Of a stretch of 37,238 nt of DNA, positions 15,207-24,053 are shown piece after piece; position 1 is the first letter of the stretch, and each line of letters starts with the position of its first letter. This stretch comes from Thermoplasmata archaeon (GTDB taxonomy: Archaea; Thermoplasmatota; Thermoplasmata; Thermoplasmatales; GCA-001856825), in NCBI GenBank assembly GCA_021817415.1, contig JAKAUZ010000005.1:1-37238 (forward strand), written 5' to 3'. Under the pieces are notes generated by a model that did not search any database, was not told where the DNA came from, and saw only the letters and a program-made list of their open reading frames with translations. Both the position numbers and the translations under genes were made by a program.

Positions 15207-16619
15207 TCAGATCAGAGGTTTACCGTCTATATCTTCTGGGATCTTGGTCCCATACAACTTGAGTATTGTCGGGGCAAGGTCGTAGATCGATGGCGATATC
15301 ATTTTTGGTTGAACCCCTGGGCCTATCAGCCCAAATATGCCTTTGAGCCTATGCTGCCCAACCTGCCTTGTTCGATATGCATACTTCTCTTCTGGTATAT
15401 CGGATGCCCATATGTAACCTGATAAGGAGAACCTCTGGTGGTAAATTTCGTTTGTTATTCCAACTATGTCTGGAGCGTCATCAAGGTGGTCCCCCCAGTA
15501 TATCTCCCTTCCCTTGAACACGTTTTTGAAGACGTTTTTGCCGTTCTTTGATTTGAAATTAAGCAGAATCTTAGTCAACTCATTCTCCAGCTCTTCCTTC
15601 TCCTCATTGTACAGCGGATTGACGTAGAATAATCCTTCATCAAGCGCAATCACCTTGGATCTTTTCCAATCTATGCTCTCTTCCAGAGATATTTCCATCT
15701 CTGAATCCATTGACTGTATCCTTTTCAGAATCCTGTTCTGCACGCTGATAGGAAGTGACCTTGCTACCTTGTATAATCCCAGTTTCGTCCCCGCATTCAC
15801 TACCCTTTCCTTTGTCAGGTGACTTTTCTTTCTTTCCCTGAGTACCAGGAGCCCTTCCTTAGCCAGGAGCTCATTTGCATAGAACTCATCTTCCAGGGGC
15901 CCATTTCCGTGATCGCTCATAAGGATCGTGTATCCATCCTTATTTTTTCTTATCATTCTTTGAATGCCTTCATCATTTGCCTTTAAATTCCTCAACATGA
16001 TCTGCTCATTATTCCACATGAAATGTGAAACGTGGTCGTTCATAAGGATGGATACATGGACAAGATCATGCTCCCACAGCGTTTCAGCCATGTCGAATCT
16101 TGACCTAATCTCTTCCTCTATGCCATTCATGGTAACCTCAGGATCCTCATTTTTCGTGAACAGATGAATTCCCTCCTTGGAGTAATTTGGAGGAATCCTG
16201 TCCTGGAATTCCTTCGGATAGACCCAATCTCCTTCACCGTGAGGATGCCCAGTAATCAATACCCCATTTATCTTCTTTGGAGGATAGGTTGAAGGCATGT
16301 CTATTACTGCTGCCGTATATCCATCCTCTGCGAGAAAGTCCCAGTAATCCGTTCCGTGGAATCCGAGGGAATTTATGTGTGCCACCTTCATGTTCGCCCA
16401 GTCTATTCTGGACCAGTAAAAGACCCCCAGTTTTCCCGGATTCTTCCCGGTGGAGTATGCCTTCCATCCCGGTTGAGTCAGGTATGGAATTGTGGTTAGA
16501 AGTGGCCCGTGGAGACCCTCATTCCAAAATTTTCCATAACCAGGAAGAAGCCCCTTCTGTATATATGGGATCACCGGATCCCACGTGGCACCATCAATTC
16601 CTATAACTACCACTTTCAT
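15207..16619 (-). CDS. Alkaline-phosphatase superfamily phosphodiesterase/nucleotide pyrophosphatase-like protein
   Basis: A 470-residue protein of the type I phosphodiesterase branch of the alkaline phosphatase superfamily. Metal and catalytic positions visible: IGIDGATWD near 6-14, the probable Thr nucleophile in YLTQPGW near residue 48, TGKNPGKLGVF near 57-67, MNDHVSH near 193-199, SDHGNG at 235-240, and GQHRLKGIFGLIGPG near 422-436. No signal peptide or membrane segment is apparent, so it is probably cytoplasmic. Archaeal relatives are frequently found within surface-glycan gene clusters, as here, next to GT2 and GT4 genes, but their substrate is not established. A TATA-like TTTTATAAG lies 25 nt before the ATG. 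Confidence 0.87.
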   Translation of the reverse strand: MKVVVIGIDGATWDPVIPYIQKGLLPGYGKFWNEGLHGPLLTTIPYLTQPGWKAYSTGKNPGKLGVFYWSRIDWANMKVAHINSLGFHGTDYWDFLAEDGYTAAVIDMPSTYPPKKINGVLITGHPHGEGDWVYPKEFQDRIPPNYSKEGIHLFTKNEDPEVTMNGIEEEIRSRFDMAETLWEHDLVHVSILMNDHVSHFMWNNEQIMLRNLKANDEGIQRMIRKNKDGYTILMSDHGNGPLEDEFYANELLAKEGLLVLRERKKSHLTKERVVNAGTKLGLYKVARSLPISVQNRILKRIQSMDSEMEISLEESIDWKRSKVIALDEGLFYVNPLYNEEKEELENELTKILLNFKSKNGKNVFKNVFKGREIYWGDHLDDAPDIVGITNEIYHQRFSLSGYIWASDIPEEKYAYRTRQVGQHRLKGIFGLIGPGVQPKMISPSIYDLAPTILKLYGTKIPEDIDGKPLI

Positions 16620-16638
16620 TTGTCCTCTAATTTTCCGT

Positions 16639-16649
16639 CTTATAAAACC
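16639..16649 (-). promoter_or_regulatory. TATA-like promoter of the phosphodiesterase gene
   Basis: The minus strand GGTTTTATAAG is centred about 25 nt upstream of the ATG at 16619, in the 32-bp gap behind the upstream GT2 gene. Confidence 0.5.
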
Positions 16650-16651
16650 TT

Positions 16652-17434
16652 TTAAGGCCTGATCAGTGCGTCCAGAAGGGCTATGGGTTTCATTGCAATT
16701 TCAATTATATGAAATGGATGCCTTATCCTGCCCTTTGTTTTCGTCTTCAATCTGGACTGTAAGGCACCATTTTTCAGATATACCTTTGCAGCGTTCCTCA
16801 AGTATAGATACCTTTTCTTGAATAATTTCCTGTAAGAATTAAGATCAGAGTGATCATGATACAGCCATGCGTCCTTGAGGAATATCCCCCTGTATCCCTT
16901 GCTCAGAGCCCTCAGGTTGGCGTCGTAGTCTTCGCTTGTTGATATGCTTGTGTCAAAGCCACCTATTGCCATAAGAACGTCCCTTCTCCAGGCGGAATTG
17001 CCCAGGGGGAGGTACCTGATGTCAACAGGAACCTGATTCTCATAGATAAAATCCTCCACCTCATCTATGTATCTCTCTGCGCCGCTTTTCGGCTCGTAAT
17101 GCTTTGTCGGCCCCCCATCAAAATCGCACTCTCCTGCTTCTATCGGTCTAACAAGAGTTTCCAGCCAGAACTCAGGAGCGACTTCATCAGTGTCCATGAA
17201 AACCACTATATCAGAATTGGTCATTTTCAGTGCTTTCTGCCTGGATTCCACTATGTTACCCTCAAGATGTTCAAGCCTTGCGTGGTATTTATCGCAGACA
17301 GATTTGATATCCCAGTTTGTACCTCCGTCAGCAATCAGGATCTCGTCTGCCTTTCTGGTCTGCTTGTCCAGCGATTCAAGTGCATTGGCGATTCGTGGAT
17401 CGTTCAGGGACGTAATGATCACTGTGATTCTCAT
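16652..17434 (-). CDS. Family 2 glycosyltransferase
   Basis: A 260-residue GT-A enzyme with ITVIITSLNDPRIANAL at the N-terminus, ILIADGGTNWD near 32-42, the DxD-type VFMDTDEVAP near 77-86, and the TSEDYDANLRALSKGY block near 165-180. The C-terminal 60 residues are very basic and may lie along the membrane, although no clear helix is present. It is transcribed divergently from the GT4 gene starting at 17514 and just upstream of the phosphodiesterase, inside the surface-glycan block. Donor and acceptor are unknown. Confidence 0.88.
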   Translation of the reverse strand: MRITVIITSLNDPRIANALESLDKQTRKADEILIADGGTNWDIKSVCDKYHARLEHLEGNIVESRQKALKMTNSDIVVFMDTDEVAPEFWLETLVRPIEAGECDFDGGPTKHYEPKSGAERYIDEVEDFIYENQVPVDIRYLPLGNSAWRRDVLMAIGGFDTSISTSEDYDANLRALSKGYRGIFLKDAWLYHDHSDLNSYRKLFKKRYLYLRNAAKVYLKNGALQSRLKTKTKGRIRHPFHIIEIAMKPIALLDALIRP

Positions 17435-17513
17435 ACTGATTAATCGCAGTTAATTGTGGTGGAGATTTAATCTTTTACCCAAAGTATTTTAGCGTTCTGT
17501 CCATCTGTAATCT

Positions 17514-18527
17514 GTGCTTACCGTAATATATCCAGCGATCAGGACAAGTACAGGCACCAGGAGGTACGTGGATAGAATACTCAAAGGGCTTAACGATTTC
17601 AAATATCCCCACAGGGAAATTGGAATTAGAAAGTTTGAAATTTCTGTAGGTGGAAAGCCCGTTGGCGGGATTCTATCGCAGAAGCTGGGAATGGGGCTAC
17701 ATCGTCGGGTGGGACACCCCAACCACTCCCTCGCTACCGAGGTTGCGCCTAAAGATCCGGATATAGTGACTATTTTTGACATAATCCCTTTAGTTGAAAA
17801 CTATAACTTTGTTAAAGGAGGATACGATAGGAAGGCTTACGAGATGATGTACGGGAATGCGCTGAATGCAAAAATACTCCTTGCACCAACCAATACCGGA
17901 AAGAAGGAAATTGTGGAAAGAATGGGGATTGAGGAAAAGAGAGTCAGAGTAATTTATCATAGCACCGATCTGACAAAATTTTTTCCAGACCCTTCAAGTC
18001 CCTACCCAAACGATGGCAAAATCCATCTGGTGACAGTAGGCGATTTCAATCCAAGGAAGAGGTTTGACCTGCTTTATGATATGGTTTCGAGAGAGAAAGA
18101 GTTCCATCTTTACCACATCGGACCCGTGAATTCCTGGAAGGACAGGGCAGAGAAAATGAAAAGAGTTGCAGATGCATCTGGGAATATATCCATAATGGGA
18201 CAGGTAGATGACAGCCTGCTGAGAAGATACCTGACCAACGCAGACCTGTTCGTTTACATTTCAGATGCTGAAGGCTTCGGATATCCTCCAATAGAGGCTA
18301 TGGCTTGCGGTACTAATGTGGTGGTCAATGACCTGGAGGTTTTCAGGGAAACAATTGGAGATGTCGCAACGATTTCGACTGTAGATAATTTCCAGGACTC
18401 AATTTACAAGGCGCTAAACAAGAAGAAGGAAAGTGCTTTCCTGGTGGAATACGTAAAGAAATTCTCTCTTGCAAAGGAGATCAGCAGCATGATTGAATTA
18501 TACGATGAATTCGAGAGAAATCTGTAG
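17514..18527 (+). CDS. Family 4 glycosyltransferase
   Basis: A 337-residue GT-B transferase. The C-terminal nucleotide-sugar domain is clear: LVTVGDFNPRKRFDLL near 172-187 and the catalytic/donor block AEGFGYPPIEAMACGTNVVV near 254-273. The N-terminal acceptor domain is short and starts VIYPAIRTSTGTRRYVDRIL. The start is GTG at 17514; a TATA-like AAGTATTTTAG (17481-17491) lies 28 nt upstream. It is closely related in layout to the next gene, and the two may be an old tandem duplication. It probably adds a sugar to a lipid-linked surface glycan (inference from context). Confidence 0.88.
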   Translation: MLTVIYPAIRTSTGTRRYVDRILKGLNDFKYPHREIGIRKFEISVGGKPVGGILSQKLGMGLHRRVGHPNHSLATEVAPKDPDIVTIFDIIPLVENYNFVKGGYDRKAYEMMYGNALNAKILLAPTNTGKKEIVERMGIEEKRVRVIYHSTDLTKFFPDPSSPYPNDGKIHLVTVGDFNPRKRFDLLYDMVSREKEFHLYHIGPVNSWKDRAEKMKRVADASGNISIMGQVDDSLLRRYLTNADLFVYISDAEGFGYPPIEAMACGTNVVVNDLEVFRETIGDVATISTVDNFQDSIYKALNKKKESAFLVEYVKKFSLAKEISSMIELYDEFERNL

Positions 18528-18569
18528 AGGCGTCATATTTATTAATCAATGATTCTTGACTGAAAGATC

Positions 18570-19604
18570 ATGCAGCCTGCAGCGCTTGACGTATCGATAA
18601 TCAACAATTGCCCTACATATTCCGGAATTGGAAGGTACACTAATGAACTGTACTCCCTTCTCAGTCCTTATTTTAGCCTTGGATACTTCACTCTCCCCCT
18701 TACCGACGGGGATGAATTCCCGGGGAAAATAGTAAAAAGAAAGACTACAATCCCGTTTACCTCCGGTTGGTTTTTCGGTTCAATGTTTACCAAAACTGCA
18801 TTTGATGTGGCGTTATTGAATGGTCTGCTGCATTATGGTTCGGCAATGATCCGTCCCTGGACGGAAGACGGGATAGTGACTGTCCTTGACCTTATCCCTC
18901 TAAGTTTCGGCAATAATCGATTGGAGAAACTGGTACTGAAAAGAAATTTGAAGGTTTTTAAAAATTTTTCATTTGTCATAGCCATATCGGAAAGGGTGAA
19001 GAATGAGCTGGCCTCCAGAAAATTCCCGGAGGAAAATCTGCATACTATTTACCCCAATATTTCAAAATCATTCTTCCCGATCAATGATGTGGAAAAATCC
19101 AAGCTAAGACGGGAAATTGGGATCCCAGCCGACAAGAAACTGGTGATCTCCGTATCCGGTGCGACCAAAAACAAGAACATTGAGATGATTTCAAGAATTG
19201 CGAAGGACCTGTCTGGAGATTGCCAGATCATACATGTCGGTTCCAGTGTTGATGGCGTGCTGAACCTTAATAATCTCCCTAATGAAGTCTTGAATAAGCT
19301 CTACAATTCGGCAGACGTGTTCCTTGCCCCGTCTCTGGATGAAGGTTTTGGGTATCCACCAATTGAGGCACAGAAGACTGGCCTGCCAGTTGTCGCAAAC
19401 GATATAGATATTTTCAGGGAGACGCTGGGGGATTCAGCAGTACTTGTAAAGAACTCTGAAGAGGAATATTTAAAGGGTATCAATTATGCCTTAAAAGATG
19501 ACTCCTTCAGGAAGAAGAGCCTGATAAATTCGTCAAGATTTACTGCAGAGAAATTTGTCTCTGATATGAAAGCAATTTATCAGGATGCGATTAAACTTCT
19601 CTAG
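18570..19604 (+). CDS. Family 4 glycosyltransferase
   Basis: A 344-residue GT-B transferase whose N-terminus SIINNCPTYSGIGRYTNEL carries the acceptor-domain glycine loop typical of GT4 enzymes. The C-terminal domain has LVISVSGATKNKNIEMI near 190-206 and the donor-site block DEGFGYPPIEAQKTGLPVVA near 255-274, matching the preceding gene almost position for position. A TATA-like CATATTTATTAAT (18534-18546) lies about 30 nt before the ATG. No membrane helix is evident. Donor and acceptor are unknown. Confidence 0.88.
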   Translation: MQPAALDVSIINNCPTYSGIGRYTNELYSLLSPYFSLGYFTLPLTDGDEFPGKIVKRKTTIPFTSGWFFGSMFTKTAFDVALLNGLLHYGSAMIRPWTEDGIVTVLDLIPLSFGNNRLEKLVLKRNLKVFKNFSFVIAISERVKNELASRKFPEENLHTIYPNISKSFFPINDVEKSKLRREIGIPADKKLVISVSGATKNKNIEMISRIAKDLSGDCQIIHVGSSVDGVLNLNNLPNEVLNKLYNSADVFLAPSLDEGFGYPPIEAQKTGLPVVANDIDIFRETLGDSAVLVKNSEEEYLKGINYALKDDSFRKKSLINSSRFTAEKFVSDMKAIYQDAIKLL

Positions 19605-19729
19605 TGGTCAGATTCATTATCCAGATCCACCGTCCAAAGATGTTGCAGATTCACATGTTTCAAGGCCTGTAAAATTGGAGTCTAGGTGAAAATGCACGGA
19701 TAGTCTTCATCCATGAGGAAGTGAATATC

Positions 19730-20701
19730 CTAGTTGTCTTTTACCTTCCAAATCTTCATCTGCTTTTCTAGAAGTTCCGCAGACGTTTCATCGGTGAAAA
19801 AGAATATTCTTCCGTCACTGAATTGCATTTTCCTGTTGAGGCCTATTTTTTCCAGTCTTTGGACCATGGCTTCTTTGGATGATTCGGAGAGCATCGGCTG
19901 AACGTTTGCAAACCATCTTTCTTTTGGAATACCGTATTTCTCTGGATTTAGGAATTTTATTTCTCTCTTGACCAGATCCCAGTTCCAGCCAGTCTCACTG
20001 TATGAGTATATCTTCGTACCTGAAAGTCTGACCACAATGAATGCAAGTATGGTAGCTGCCCAAATTTTCCCTCTATAGTCACGGTTTATTCTGCTGAGGG
20101 TCAAGCCGTTACCTATAATGGATGCTCTCAGAATTTCGAAATATCTCTTCAATCGCCCAATTGAACTCGATGCATATCTTCCTTCCCTTCCCCCCTCTTC
20201 AATGACCTCATTTTCTCCTATTATTGCTGGAAATTCAAAAATTTCTATTCCCTTGCTGACTGCCCTTGCCAGAAGTTCACAATCCTCTGCGTAGTTCAAG
20301 TCCAACCATCCTCCAATCATTTCCATAGTTCTTCTATCAGCATATCCCATAGGCATGATTGTACCTGTCCTGTACTCCTCACCAATAAACTTGAGGGCAG
20401 ATGAGAGGATTGGGGAATATGTAGTATCAAAATCTATGTTTAGCACTCTCGCTCCCACCGTGTTTTCGTAAGCTAATTGCCTGCCCCTTCCCCGACTGCA
20501 CCTCTCCCGGATAATCTTGAAATTTTTGAGCCTGGCCGCATAATCCTTCAATATTTCATAAGTGCCGTCCGTCGAAAAGTTGTCCACCACTACCAATTCA
20601 ACGTCGGCATTAAGGTCAAATTGTAAGGTTATCGAATCCAGTGAGCTCCTTATCGAATTTGAATTGTTGTAGCAAGTTCCATACAAGCTCAGTTCGACCA
20701 T
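19730..20701 (-). CDS. Family 2 glycosyltransferase
   Basis: The frame is open from 20803, but the GT2 fold starts at MVELSLYGTCYNNSNSI, so the ATG at 20701 is chosen, giving 323 residues; a TATA-like AAAATTATATTTC lies 28-40 nt upstream of it. Features: VVVDNFSTDGT near 38-48, a DFD in place of the usual DxD near 90, and AEDCELLARAVSKG near 138-151. A C-terminal region of about 120 residues after the GT core (with SYSETGWNWDLVKREIKFL) has no family match that I know. It lies between the GT4 pair and gmd on the opposite strand, within the surface-glycan block. Confidence 0.8.
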   Translation of the reverse strand: MVELSLYGTCYNNSNSIRSSLDSITLQFDLNADVELVVVDNFSTDGTYEILKDYAARLKNFKIIRERCSRGRGRQLAYENTVGARVLNIDFDTTYSPILSSALKFIGEEYRTGTIMPMGYADRRTMEMIGGWLDLNYAEDCELLARAVSKGIEIFEFPAIIGENEVIEEGGREGRYASSSIGRLKRYFEILRASIIGNGLTLSRINRDYRGKIWAATILAFIVVRLSGTKIYSYSETGWNWDLVKREIKFLNPEKYGIPKERWFANVQPMLSESSKEAMVQRLEKIGLNRKMQFSDGRIFFFTDETSAELLEKQMKIWKVKDN

Positions 20702-20844
20702 AATCAATCTCTGGAGTAATAGTTCCATGAAATATAATTTTGCACATTGCTCTGATATTGCGATTTGGAAGTTTCTTTGGCTATTCACATAAAATGAATT
20801 CATTTTTGAGTAGAATCTTCACAATTGAATTTACTTTTGGAATC

Positions 20845-20855
20845 GATTATATATC
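20845..20855 (+). promoter_or_regulatory. TATA-like promoter of gmd
   Basis: The element gattatatatc is centred 24 nt before the ATG at 20874, with no ribosome-binding purines between, so a leaderless transcript is likely. Confidence 0.55.
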
Positions 20856-20873
20856 TGATAAAATTACTGTATC

Positions 20874-21884
20874 ATGCGAAAGGCCATCATAACCGGAATA
20901 TCGGGTCAGGATGGGTTGTTGCTGACAGAACTCCTCTTGAAGAAGGGGTACGAGGTCCACGGACTCATCAGGAGGAATAGTTCAATGACAGTCGGCAATC
21001 TGAAGTATCTGTCTGCTCAAGACATGGAAAAAGTCGTCATCCATTACGGGGACCTGACAGATGCCGGTTTCCTCGCAAAGCTGCTGAAGGAGGAGAAGCC
21101 AGAGGAACTTTACCACCTGGCGGCGCAGAGCTTCGTGGGCTACAGCTTTCAGAATCCGTCCTCCACTTATGATGTTAATATAGCGGGCACCCTCAACATA
21201 GCGAATGCAATAAAGGAATATTCTACTGACACCAGGCTTTATTTTGCCGCATCATCCGAAATGTTTGGACAACCTGAGGTAGTACCCCAGAATGAAGAAA
21301 CTCCTTTTAGGCCGAGGAGCCCATATGCAGTATCTAAACTTGCCGGATACTGGACTTGCAAGAACTACAGGGACGCTTATGGTCTATTTATTTCAAACGG
21401 CATACTGTTTAATCACGAGAGTGAGTTCAGGGGACCGGAATTTGTTACGAGAAAGATATCGAAAGGAGTCTCGAGGATCGTAAAGGGAGATAAGAATCCA
21501 ATCGAACTGGGTAACCTGAGTGCGAGGAAGGATTGGGGATATGCACGCGATTACGTTGAGGGTATGTGGATGATGCTGAATTACAAATACGGTGATGATT
21601 TCGTGCTTGGAACTGGGAAGATCCACACAGTCAGGGAATTTGCGGAAACAGCCTTTGAAAGTGTGGGAATCCACATCAACTGGAAGGGAAGTGGATTAAA
21701 CGAGGTAGGTCTCTCTGATAGAGATGAAGTACTGGTAAGGGTAAACAAGGATTTATTCCGCCCGTTAGAAGCCGATAATTACCAGGCAGACTACTCAAAG
21801 GCAATGGAAAAAATGGGATGGAAGCCAAAAATAGACTTTAAAAAACTGGTAAAAATAATGGTGGATTACGATCTTAAGAATTGA
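20874..21884 (+). CDS. gmd: GDP-mannose 4,6-dehydratase
   Basis: A 336-residue short-chain-dehydrogenase fold enzyme converting GDP-mannose to GDP-4-dehydro-6-deoxymannose. Seen: the NADP-binding TGISGQDG at 8-15, LIRRNSS near 32-38, the catalytic set AASSEMFGQPE near 126-136 with YAVSKLA near 151-157, and the GMD-specific blocks NHESEFRGPEFVTRKI near 180-195 and LGNLSARKDWGYARDYVEG near 212-230. In most relatives the first of these reads NHESPRRG, so two positions differ here. The product is a branch point to fucose, rhamnose or perosamine, but no following reductase or aminotransferase is nearby. It sits at the end of the glycan block. Confidence 0.93.
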   Translation: MRKAIITGISGQDGLLLTELLLKKGYEVHGLIRRNSSMTVGNLKYLSAQDMEKVVIHYGDLTDAGFLAKLLKEEKPEELYHLAAQSFVGYSFQNPSSTYDVNIAGTLNIANAIKEYSTDTRLYFAASSEMFGQPEVVPQNEETPFRPRSPYAVSKLAGYWTCKNYRDAYGLFISNGILFNHESEFRGPEFVTRKISKGVSRIVKGDKNPIELGNLSARKDWGYARDYVEGMWMMLNYKYGDDFVLGTGKIHTVREFAETAFESVGIHINWKGSGLNEVGLSDRDEVLVRVNKDLFRPLEADNYQADYSKAMEKMGWKPKIDFKKLVKIMVDYDLKN

Positions 21885-21958
21885 TCATTTTTATTGCCCA
21901 ATTCAGGAATATTACATTTTTAAACCGGAAAATAAGAAAAATTTAGAAAATGAGGGGG
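21885..21958. terminator. T-rich convergent intergenic spacer
   Basis: The 74-bp gap between convergent gmd and the DUF1015 gene has a T5 run just after the gmd stop and another T5 run near 21918 on the plus strand, with A-rich runs that read as oligo-T on the minus strand. Both fit archaeal T-tract termination. No hairpin of note was seen. Confidence 0.35.
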
Positions 21959-23137
21959 TTAGTCCTGAAGATTGAACAATTTAAGTCCTGAGATCAGCTT
22001 CGGATAAAAGTCAGTGGACTTCTCGGGCATGACCTCGCCATTCATGGCAGCATCCCAGATCGTTGATGGATCCACTGGTTTAACCAGGAAGGCGAATGTT
22101 GCCTCTCCCCTATCAACCTGGCCCACTGATTCGGCGACCCATCTGGTGAATTTTATCGTCTCCCTGTTGGTTATGTTGAGTATCTTTGAAACCACGTACT
22201 TATTCAGGGTAGAAACATTGATGTTCTCTGTCTTGGAATCAGCTTTGATAAGATTCTGCTTTAACCTTAGCTCGAAGGCGTGTCCCCTGAAATAATATAT
22301 CATGTCTGCCTGCAAGGGGTCCTTGACAGAGTCAGTTGGTATTTCCTTTATTTCGAAATATTCATTCAGTCTGTCAAGTAACTGGGTTGGACTAAGAGGA
22401 CTTGACGTGATTACCCTGTGGGAAGGAAGTATCACCAGTCCTGGATCATGCCTGTTGACCAATACTGCCATAATGTATCCAGTCTTTCCAACCTCTCTTT
22501 TTTCTTTGCTGTATGCAAGCGCAGTTTCATATCTGTGATGACCGTCTGCTATTACCAATTCCCTATTCTTGAAAAAAGCAGTAATCTCGTGGGATTTCAA
22601 TTTGTAAATAATGTGCCTGACACCGTTTTCGTCTGTCACTTCAGAATCCTTTTCCTTCTTTACTGAATCGAACAACTTAACGATCTCCATTGATGGGTCA
22701 TCGTAGAGAAAGAATACTGGTTCGAGGTCCGTGTTCGTTGCCCTGAGCATCTTCAATCTGTCTTCCTTGGGACCCGAGAACGTTCGCTCATGAGGGTATA
22801 TCTTCTTTTTCTCATACTCTTCCATCTTCACTATTGCAAACATCCCCCTTCTGCGTTTTTGCGAACCAAATACTGTAAATTCCTCAACGTATTCATAGAA
22901 ATACGGTGATTCGTCCTCAATAAGGATTCCATCATTCAACCATTTTTCAAGAGTAACCTTGGCAGAATTGTAGGGATCGCTCTGATCGGGAAGATTCAAT
23001 CTTATGAAATTGTACGGATTCCTCTGGTAATATTTTTTCTGAAGATCCTTAGGTATCTTGTCATAAGGTTCTGTGATCAAGTCCCTGAGATCAGGAAAAT
23101 TGAATTTTATTCCTTTGAATGGAACAACATCTACCAT
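21959..23137 (-). CDS. DUF1015 family protein
   Basis: A 392-residue protein with the hallmark DUF1015 blocks: VPFKGIKFNFPDLRDLITEP at the N-terminus, PYDKIPKDLQKKYYQRNPYN following it, ELVIADGHHRYETALAYSKE near 198-217, and ILPSHRVITS near 241-250. The double-His GHHRYE segment looks like an active or metal site, but I cannot assign a reaction from sequence. It is the third gene of a tight unit, aminotransferase - serA - DUF1015, with only 4 bp between serA and this gene, so a role linked to serine or phosphoserine metabolism is a reasonable inference. Confidence 0.88.
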   Translation of the reverse strand: MVDVVPFKGIKFNFPDLRDLITEPYDKIPKDLQKKYYQRNPYNFIRLNLPDQSDPYNSAKVTLEKWLNDGILIEDESPYFYEYVEEFTVFGSQKRRRGMFAIVKMEEYEKKKIYPHERTFSGPKEDRLKMLRATNTDLEPVFFLYDDPSMEIVKLFDSVKKEKDSEVTDENGVRHIIYKLKSHEITAFFKNRELVIADGHHRYETALAYSKEKREVGKTGYIMAVLVNRHDPGLVILPSHRVITSSPLSPTQLLDRLNEYFEIKEIPTDSVKDPLQADMIYYFRGHAFELRLKQNLIKADSKTENINVSTLNKYVVSKILNITNRETIKFTRWVAESVGQVDRGEATFAFLVKPVDPSTIWDAAMNGEVMPEKSTDFYPKLISGLKLFNLQD

Positions 23138-23141
23138 GTCC

Positions 23142-24053
23142 TCACCTTCTGATCTCTTTTAGATATTCAACCACCACTTCCCCAATCTCTATGCCAGCTC
23201 TCTTTTGAGCTTCCTCAGTTTGGGCACCTATGTGCGGGGTGGCAATGAGATTTTCCTCTCCTCCCAGAACAGTCATGAATTGTTTTTCCGTTTCAAACGT
23301 GTCAAGTGCCACAGCTCCGATTATACCTTCATCCAAGCCCTGTTTTAACGCTTTTTCGTCAAGAATTCCACCTCTTGCTGCATTTATGACTATTACTCCC
23401 TTTTTCATTTTCCTGACCTGGTTGATGGATATCATGTGTTTCGTGGTATCGTTGAGTGGAACGTGGAATGTGATGAAATCAGATTTGCGAATAAGAGTGT
23501 CGAAATCAACAACCTGTATGTTATCTGATTTCGTTATGTACGGATCATACCCTATAGTTTCCATATCAAATGCCTTCGCCCTGGAGGCAACAGCGTTCCC
23601 TATACGTCCCAGTCCCACTATCCCAAGTGTTTTCCCCGCCAGTTCTATTCCTGAAAATTTTTCCTTCTCCCAGTTCCCAGAACGGATTGAGGCTGTGGCC
23701 TGTGGTATGTGTCTTGCCGCAGATATCATGAAACCGATCACCAATTCTGCCACGGACGTGGTGCTCACCCCGGGGGTGTTCAGGACCTTGATGTTTCTTT
23801 CCCTTGCGGTTTCAGTGTCTATGTTATCAAGCCCCACTCCTGCCCTTCCTATCACTAAGAGTTTCTTGCCTGCCTCGATCACATCCTTTGTTACTTTTGT
23901 CCTGCTTCTCACTATCAGGCCCTCATAATCTCCAATCACTTTCTTTATATCTTCCTTTGAGAGATCAACTTTCTCGTCAACCTCAAACCCCTGTTTCCTG
24001 ATGTATGAGACTCCCTCCGGATGTATCTGGTCAGTGATGAGTACCTTCATCAT
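23142..24053 (-). CDS. serA: D-3-phosphoglycerate dehydrogenase (short form, no ACT domain)
   Basis: A 303-residue D-2-hydroxyacid dehydrogenase that fits phosphoglycerate dehydrogenase, the first step of serine synthesis from 3-phosphoglycerate. Seen: LIVRSRTKVTKDVIEAG near 48-64, the NAD site VGLGRIG near 146-152, the catalytic Arg in NAARGGILDE near 224-233, and the catalytic His in TPHIGAQTEEAQ near 272-283. It ends after the catalytic domain and lacks the C-terminal ACT regulatory domain, so allosteric control by serine in the usual way is not expected. Its ATG overlaps the aminotransferase stop by 4 bp. Context with an aminotransferase favours SerA over other 2-hydroxyacid dehydrogenases. 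Confidence 0.9.
   Translation of the reverse strand: MMKVLITDQIHPEGVSYIRKQGFEVDEKVDLSKEDIKKVIGDYEGLIVRSRTKVTKDVIEAGKKLLVIGRAGVGLDNIDTETARERNIKVLNTPGVSTTSVAELVIGFMISAARHIPQATASIRSGNWEKEKFSGIELAGKTLGIVGLGRIGNAVASRAKAFDMETIGYDPYITKSDNIQVVDFDTLIRKSDFITFHVPLNDTTKHMISINQVRKMKKGVIVINAARGGILDEKALKQGLDEGIIGAVALDTFETEKQFMTVLGGEENLIATPHIGAQTEEAQKRAGIEIGEVVVEYLKEIRR

Noticed and set aside
19605-19729. 125-bp convergent gap between a GT4 gene and a GT2 gene as a possible small RNA or gene
   Set aside because: No ORF with support, strong hairpin or promoter was seen.
20702-20803. 34-codon N-terminal extension of the GT2 protein at 19730-20701
   Set aside because: The GT2 fold begins at the internal ATG at 20701, and the extension contains a TATA-like element on the coding strand.
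23230-23928. 232-residue plus-strand ORF opposite serA
   Set aside because: serA shows all its catalytic motifs on the minus strand; this is a long antisense shadow with biased Ser/Pro/Thr composition.
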